Origin: Streptomyces sp. PKU-EA00015
Lineage (GTDB): Bacteria; Actinomycetota; Actinomycetes; Streptomycetales; Streptomycetaceae
DNA length: 64,000 bases
NCBI RefSeq assembly: GCF_013387495.1
Contig: NZ_JABZEE010000037.1
Location: forward strand, 1 to 64,000
Direction of reading: 5' to 3'
How positions within the stretch are numbered: position 1 is the first letter of the stretch; every line of letters begins with the position of its first letter. The notes beneath the pieces were generated by a model. It did not search any database. It was not told the origin of the DNA and worked only from the letters and a program-made list of their open reading frames with translations. Shown here one piece after another: positions 60,079-64,000 of the stretch. Both the position numbers and the translations under genes were made by a program.

Positions 60079-61344
60079 TTGTCGGCACGGCACGAAGGGC
60101 AGGGGCAGGGACGGGTGCGGGCACGGCTGGCGGCGATCGAGCGGGCCCTCGACGTCATCGGCACCACGCTCGACGAGCAGACCGTGTGCGCGGAGCTCGC
60201 CCAGTTCCTGTGCCCGTCCCTGTGCGAGGCCGCGGCCGTGGACCTCCTTCCCGAGGACGTCGCCACGGACCGGCCGCACGCGCACGGCCCGCCGACCCGC
60301 ACCTGCGCACGCGGCCGCCACGACCTCCTGGACGCCGGGGCCGACGCCGCCGCGCAGTCGGTGGCAGCACTGGACGAGGGCCACGCCATCCGCACGGTCA
60401 CCACCCTCACGGGCGGCCGGCCCGTCACCCACCTGCACGTACCGCTCCTCGCCCACGGCCGCGCCTACGGCGTGCTTCTCGCCGCCCGGCCGGGCGAGGG
60501 CTTCACCGACGACGAGACCGCGACACTCCACTACGCGGCCCGTCTCGCCGCCGTCCTCATCGGCCACGCGCGCGCCCACGCCTCCGTCCGCAGCACCGCG
60601 CTCAACCTCCAGCGCGCGCTGCTCTCCGAACCCGGCAGACCGCACCCCAACCTGGAGGTCGCCACCCGCTACCTGCCGTCCGGAAACAGCACCCTGGTGG
60701 GCGGCGACTGGTTCGAGACCGTGCGCCTCCACTACGGGCGCACCCTGCTCGTCGTCGGGGACGTGATGGGCCACGGTCTCGACGCGGCCGTCGACATGAA
60801 CGCCTACCGCTCCGCCCTGCGCTACATCGCCTCCGCGGACCTGCCACCGCACCGGGTGCTGCGCCAGCTCGACGAGACCGTGGCCACGAACGCCGGCCGC
60901 CGCCCGGCCACCTGCCTGCTCGTTCGCGTCGATCCGGCTCGGCGGGTGGCCGCGTTCGCCAGCGCAGGCCATCTGCCGCCCGTCCTGTTCGGCGCCGACA
61001 ACGCAGCCGAGGTCGTGCCCGTCCCGGTCGGCCCGCCGCTCGGCACGGGGCTGGGCGGATACGAACTCATCACGCGCACCATGGCTCCGTCGCAGACCCT
61101 GCTGCTGTTCACCGACGGCCTCGTCGAGCGCAGGGGAGAGGACATCGACGTCTCGCTGGCGCGGCTCTCCGGACGGTGGCTGCGGCCCGGCGCCGGTGTC
61201 GAGGAACTGCTCGACACGGTCGTCGACCGCTGCGACGCCCAGCACGCCGAGGACGACGTCGCGGTCCTCGCCGCCCGCATCCGCCGCCGCCCCCGCCCCG
61301 AGGCCCAGGAGTCCGTGACGCCACCGCCGCCGGACACGACCTGA
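60079..61344 (+). CDS. GAF-PP2C (SpoIIE/RsbU-type) phosphatase
   Basis: The 421-residue protein has an N-terminal GAF-like sensor domain (about 15-165, HLHVPLLAHGRAYGVLLAARPGE, split) and a SpoIIE-type PP2C phosphatase domain: VGGDWFETVRL, VVGDVMGHGLDAAVDMNAY, ASAGHLPPVLF, LLFTDGLVERRGEDID and AEDDVAVLAARI, retaining the metal-binding aspartates. These enzymes dephosphorylate anti-anti-sigma factors. I choose the TTG at 60079, with GGAGG six nt upstream, over more distant ATG 60040 or GTG 59941. No STAS partner is adjacent. Confidence 0.92.
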   Translation: MSARHEGQGQGRVRARLAAIERALDVIGTTLDEQTVCAELAQFLCPSLCEAAAVDLLPEDVATDRPHAHGPPTRTCARGRHDLLDAGADAAAQSVAALDEGHAIRTVTTLTGGRPVTHLHVPLLAHGRAYGVLLAARPGEGFTDDETATLHYAARLAAVLIGHARAHASVRSTALNLQRALLSEPGRPHPNLEVATRYLPSGNSTLVGGDWFETVRLHYGRTLLVVGDVMGHGLDAAVDMNAYRSALRYIASADLPPHRVLRQLDETVATNAGRRPATCLLVRVDPARRVAAFASAGHLPPVLFGADNAAEVVPVPVGPPLGTGLGGYELITRTMAPSQTLLLFTDGLVERRGEDIDVSLARLSGRWLRPGAGVEELLDTVVDRCDAQHAEDDVAVLAARIRRRPRPEAQESVTPPPPDTT

Positions 61345-61377
61345 GCCGCGCCCGCGCCACCCGCCGGCGTGCGGAGT

Positions 61378-61523
61378 ATGGGATACGGCCTCCACATCAC
61401 CCGGCGCGAGCCCTGGTCCGAGGAGAGCGGCCCGGAGATCACGGCGGCGGAGTGGGAGACGGCCGTGGCCGACGATCCCGGCCTCGTCATGCTGCCCGAC
61501 CCCGGCGCGAGGACGCACGGCCT
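61378..61523 (+). pseudogene. N-terminal fragment of a streptomycete hypothetical protein
   Basis: ATG at 61378 begins MGYGLHITRREPWSEESG, PEITAAEWETAVADDPGL, which resembles the start of a family of about 130-residue hypothetical proteins (MGYDVHITR type). After about 45 residues the frame runs into the 3' end of the convergent MFS gene and loses similarity. It is most likely truncated by the rearrangement that brought the MFS gene here. Confidence 0.5.
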
Positions 61524-62798
61524 CTACGCCCTCGGCAGTCGCCGTACCGACGGGATCGCCAGCAGCACGCCCACCACCAGCGCCCCGAGCACCACGCCGC
61601 CCAGCAAAACCTGCCGGGTGCCGAGGACTTCGGAGGCGGGACCGGCGAGTGCCCTGCCCGCCGCCAGCATCAGCAGCGAACCGGCCACGTCATAGGCGTG
61701 CAGACGGTTCAGCGCCTGCTGGGGCACATGCGTCTGCACCGACGTCGACCACATGACGAGCCAGTACGCGAAGGCCGTTCCGACCACGAACTGGCCGACG
61801 CCCAGCGCGACCACGGACACGTCGGAGGCCAGCAGGGCGAGGTTCACCGGGACTCCGACCAGGGCCACCGCACCCGCCGCGAGCGGACGCGCGGGACGCG
61901 ACCGCAGCGCCAGCAGACCGCCGACCGCGCTGCCCGCCCCGTTCACCGCCATCAGCAGCCCGTACGAGGCCGAGCCGTGCCGGTCCGTCACCAGCGCCGC
62001 CGTGAGCGGCAGCATCGGCCCGAGGACGGTCAGCCCGTACACCGTCCAGACCGCGATCACCTGCCACAGCCAGCTGCGAGCCCTGAACTCGCGCCATCCG
62101 TCCGCCAGTTCCGCCATCATCGACCCGCGCCGAACCTGGTCGTCCGGCAGAGGAACCAGCCGCATCAGCGCCAGGCACACGGCGCTGACACCGAACGTCG
62201 CCGCGTTCGCCCCGAAGACGGCCCCCGCGCCCGCCAGCGCGACGACCAGCCCGGCGAACGCGGGCCCGGCCATCGTCATCAGCGCCTCAATGACCCGCAG
62301 GACGGCGTTCGCACGCTGGACGTCCGTCGATATCCGCGGGACCGTGCTCGCCACCCCCGGCTGGAAGAGGGCAGCGCCGACGCCGCTGACCGCGCTGAGC
62401 GCGTACACCGACCACAGGGGCGGACTGCCCGCGGCGAACAGCACGGCGAGCGTCGAGGCGCCGGCGAGCCGGAGCACATCGGCGATGATCATCATGCGGC
62501 GGGCCGTGAACCGGTCCGCCAGCACCCCGCCGAAGAGCACCAGAAGCGCGAACGGCCCCATCCACGAGCCCAGCGCATACCCGACGGAGGACGCGGGACG
62601 ACCCGCGCCGAGCAGGCCCGCGGCGAGCGCCACGGGCACCATCCCGTCACCGAAGACGGCGACGGAACGCGCCACGAAGAAGAGCCGGAAGTTGCGGTTC
62701 CACAGGCTGGGCGGTTCGGTCGCCGCTGCCCGACCGTGGGCGCCGGCCGTTGCTGGAGAGGCGGGAACCTGCCGGCCCGCCGGAATCTTTTCCGTCAC
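61524..62798 (-). CDS. MFS exporter (MFS_3/EntS-like)
   Basis: The protein has about 424 residues and 12 predicted helices. The marks are LWNRNFRLFFVARSVAVFGDGM at helix 1 (split over 20 residues as LWNRNFRLFF and VARSVAVFGDGM), GGVLADRFTARRMM in loop 2-3 and GVASTVPRISTDVQRANAV. This subgroup contains siderophore and macrolide exporters. No clear ribosome site exists; GTG at 62796-62798 seems best, with a longer start at 62834 possible. It lies tail to tail with a gene fragment and divergent from the 2OG-Fe dioxygenase gene. Confidence 0.85.
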   Translation of the reverse strand: MTEKIPAGRQVPASPATAGAHGRAAATEPPSLWNRNFRLFFVARSVAVFGDGMVPVALAAGLLGAGRPASSVGYALGSWMGPFALLVLFGGVLADRFTARRMMIIADVLRLAGASTLAVLFAAGSPPLWSVYALSAVSGVGAALFQPGVASTVPRISTDVQRANAVLRVIEALMTMAGPAFAGLVVALAGAGAVFGANAATFGVSAVCLALMRLVPLPDDQVRRGSMMAELADGWREFRARSWLWQVIAVWTVYGLTVLGPMLPLTAALVTDRHGSASYGLLMAVNGAGSAVGGLLALRSRPARPLAAGAVALVGVPVNLALLASDVSVVALGVGQFVVGTAFAYWLVMWSTSVQTHVPQQALNRLHAYDVAGSLLMLAAGRALAGPASEVLGTRQVLLGGVVLGALVVGVLLAIPSVRRLPRA

Positions 62799-62995
62799 GG
62801 ATGTGACATGTATCAGCCGAGAGGTCTGGACCACCAGGGGTTTTCGCGGTCCCGGGGCAAGCGCTTGCGCGGAAGCCGCGCGAACCCCCGGCCACCGGAG
62901 CCGCGTGCACGGCGGCTGGTTGGAGCACGGGGACGGGGGAACCCGGGGGACCCGGGGACGGGAAGCCCAGCGCGCTCAGGAAGGCGGTCGGACCC

Positions 62996-63775
62996 ATGGA
63001 ACCCCACCTCGACACCCGAGGCCCCGCGGTGGACACCGACCGCACCGGCGGCAGCACCCCCGCGGTCGACGACGCGCGTGCCGCGCTGGCGTCGACCGGC
63101 GTGTGCTTCATGCCCCCGGAAACGGTGCTCGCGTCGCTCGGCGCCGACGGGCCCCGCCGGCCCGAGTGGGCCGCGTTCGCCGCCCACTGGGAGGACCTGG
63201 CGGAGGACCCGTACGCGGCACAGCGCGGTACGCGCAGGCTGCGCCGCTACGGCCACTTCGCGTGGGATTCCGCCACCGGCTGCGTGCGGATGCTCCCGCA
63301 CGAGGTGTTCGTGCAGCCGGACCACACGAACCCGCTCTACGACGCGGTCGACCGCCACTTCGAGCCCCTGACCCGCGCGTTCGCCGACGACCCCGTCCTG
63401 CGGTCCCTTCTCGGCCTGCTGGGGCGCATGGCGCGGGCGCTGGACGGGGCCGGGGAGTGGAGCGTCAAGGTCCATCCGTTCCGCGTGGTCGCGACGGCCG
63501 ACGGCGCGGGGGAACCGACCCCCGAGGGACGCCACCGCGACGGCGTCACCCTGGTGTCCTCGCTGCTCGTGGCACGGAACAACGTCTCGGGCGGGGAGAG
63601 CACCGTCTTCACACCGGAGGGACGTCAGCTGCTGTCGACGACGCTGCGCGACCCCGGAAGCCTCCTGCTCAACGACGACCGCGCCACACTCCACGGAGTG
63701 TCCGCCGTCCGTCCGGTCGACCCCGCGCGCCCGGCGCACCGCGACGTCCTGGTCACCACCTTCACCGCCGCCTGA
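62996..63775 (+). CDS. 2OG-Fe(II) dioxygenase family protein
   Basis: The 259-residue protein matches the 2OG-Fe dioxygenase family PF10014. The iron site is seen as GRHRDGVTLVSSLLV (His-x-Asp) and TLHGVSAVRPV (distal His), with the 2OG-binding Arg in HRDVLVTTF. GGRYGHF-like RRYGHFAWDSATG in the middle is also typical. Relatives hydroxylate free amino acids such as leucine or isoleucine. The function here is unknown. It overlaps the convergent carboxylate-amine ligase gene by 14 nt. Confidence 0.88.
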   Translation: MEPHLDTRGPAVDTDRTGGSTPAVDDARAALASTGVCFMPPETVLASLGADGPRRPEWAAFAAHWEDLAEDPYAAQRGTRRLRRYGHFAWDSATGCVRMLPHEVFVQPDHTNPLYDAVDRHFEPLTRAFADDPVLRSLLGLLGRMARALDGAGEWSVKVHPFRVVATADGAGEPTPEGRHRDGVTLVSSLLVARNNVSGGESTVFTPEGRQLLSTTLRDPGSLLLNDDRATLHGVSAVRPVDPARPAHRDVLVTTFTAA

Positions 63776-64000
63776 CGGCATCGGCATCGGCCTCGGACCC
63801 GGACCCGGCGAGGAGGCCGTCCACGACATCCGTCAGCCGGGAGCGCCGTTCCCACAGGGCACGCTGCCTGCGCGCCCCGCACCCGCGCGCGGCCAGCCGC
63901 CCGACGAACGCCGTCACCCGCTGCAGATCCCCGCACTCCTCCAGCACCTCCCGCACCTGCCCCACCAGACGGGCCGCCTGGGCCTCGAACGGCACCACCT
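63762..64000 (-). CDS. C-terminal end of a probable carboxylate-amine ligase (GCS2 family), partial
   Basis: The frame is open from the right window edge to a stop at 63762 and ends LEECGDLQRVTAFVGRLAAR, GCGARRQRALWERRSRL and DVVDGLLAG. The GARRQR motif followed by a valine/leucine-rich end is typical of YbdK/EgtA-like carboxylate-amine ligases (glutamate-cysteine ligase type 2). The start and catalytic part lie outside the window. Family assignment is from the C-terminal pattern only. Confidence 0.55.
   Translation of the reverse strand, partial: VVPFEAQAARLVGQVREVLEECGDLQRVTAFVGRLAARGCGARRQRALWERRSRLTDVVDGLLAGSGSEADADAVRRR

Noticed and set aside
1..64000. tRNA, rRNA, CRISPR, insertion sequence or phage integration site
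   Set aside because: No cloverleaf-like T-arm motifs outside coding genes, no spaced direct repeats of CRISPR type, and no transposase or integrase frame was found by reading.

Overview
The window reads as chromosomal DNA of a high-GC actinomycete, almost certainly Streptomyces. The evidence is very high GC with G/C-biased third codon positions, frequent GTG/TTG starts, ATGA/GTGA gene overlaps, a conservon (CvnA-B-C-D type G-protein module), a DUF397/XRE-DUF5753 pair, a DUF6397 protein, PF04672-type methyltransferase and many Tat/Sec-exported proteins. I see no rRNA, tRNA, CRISPR array, insertion sequence or phage gene. Several truncated genes (EamA and LysR stubs, a sugar-ABC permease pair, a RibD-domain protein, an N-terminal hypothetical fragment) suggest an accessory part of the chromosome that has undergone small deletions; this placement is inference.

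Layout. 1-3.3 kb: end of a CvnA-like kinase, CvnB, CvnC, an inverted GNAT gene, CvnD and a second CvnB. 3.4-4.5 kb: DUF6397 protein. 4.7-7.9 kb: threonine dehydrogenase (tdh), 2-amino-3-ketobutyrate ligase (kbl) and a LysR regulator, which together form a threonine-to-glycine pathway. 7.9-8.4 kb: fused relics of an EamA transporter and a LysR gene. 8.5-11.4 kb: a single-chain SecDF and a small membrane/secreted protein. 11.6-14.1 kb: a complete polar amino-acid ABC importer with a strong terminator. 14.2-17.1 kb: secreted DUF4360 protein, then a two-gene unit of a soluble SPFH protein and a NAD-kinase-like protein with palindromes at its promoter. 17.3-23.7 kb: methyltransferase, exported beta-carbonic anhydrase, membrane protein plus EEP-family phosphatase, divergent LysR/GATase-like pair, aquaporin.

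24-30.4 kb: GT2 glycosyltransferase and a convergent polytopic DUF6056-like protein; a receptor Ser/Thr kinase whose ectodomain resembles that of the protein encoded just downstream; a secreted S1 protease with a terminator. 30.5-33.5 kb: a decayed sugar ABC permease pair in front of an intact GH13 glucosidase. 33.6-37.2 kb: Orn/Lys/Arg decarboxylase, a truncated RibD-domain gene, and a protein that looks like a degenerate caspase-fold domain joined through a Pro/Ala linker to helical repeats. 37.4-43.5 kb: stress- and redox-type genes (PRC barrel, VOC proteins, TetR, luciferase-like monooxygenase, CsbD-like protein, SDR, a sortase with a lipobox, AraC). 43.5-49 kb: CAP protein, DUF397/XRE-DUF5753/methyltransferase cluster, secreted ML-like protein, DUF3048 lipoprotein.

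49-64 kb: MHS-type MFS transporter; then a 3024-residue secreted RHS protein with DNRLRE and golvesin-like domains, YD repeats, a pretoxin segment, a HINT autoprocessing domain and a C-terminal PD-(D/E)xK-like nuclease toxin, directly followed by a small probable immunity gene and a terminator. A GAF/PP2C phosphatase, an MFS exporter, a 2OG-Fe dioxygenase and the end of a carboxylate-amine ligase close the window. The RHS toxin-immunity locus and the SPFH/NAD-kinase-like unit are the two places I would look at first.
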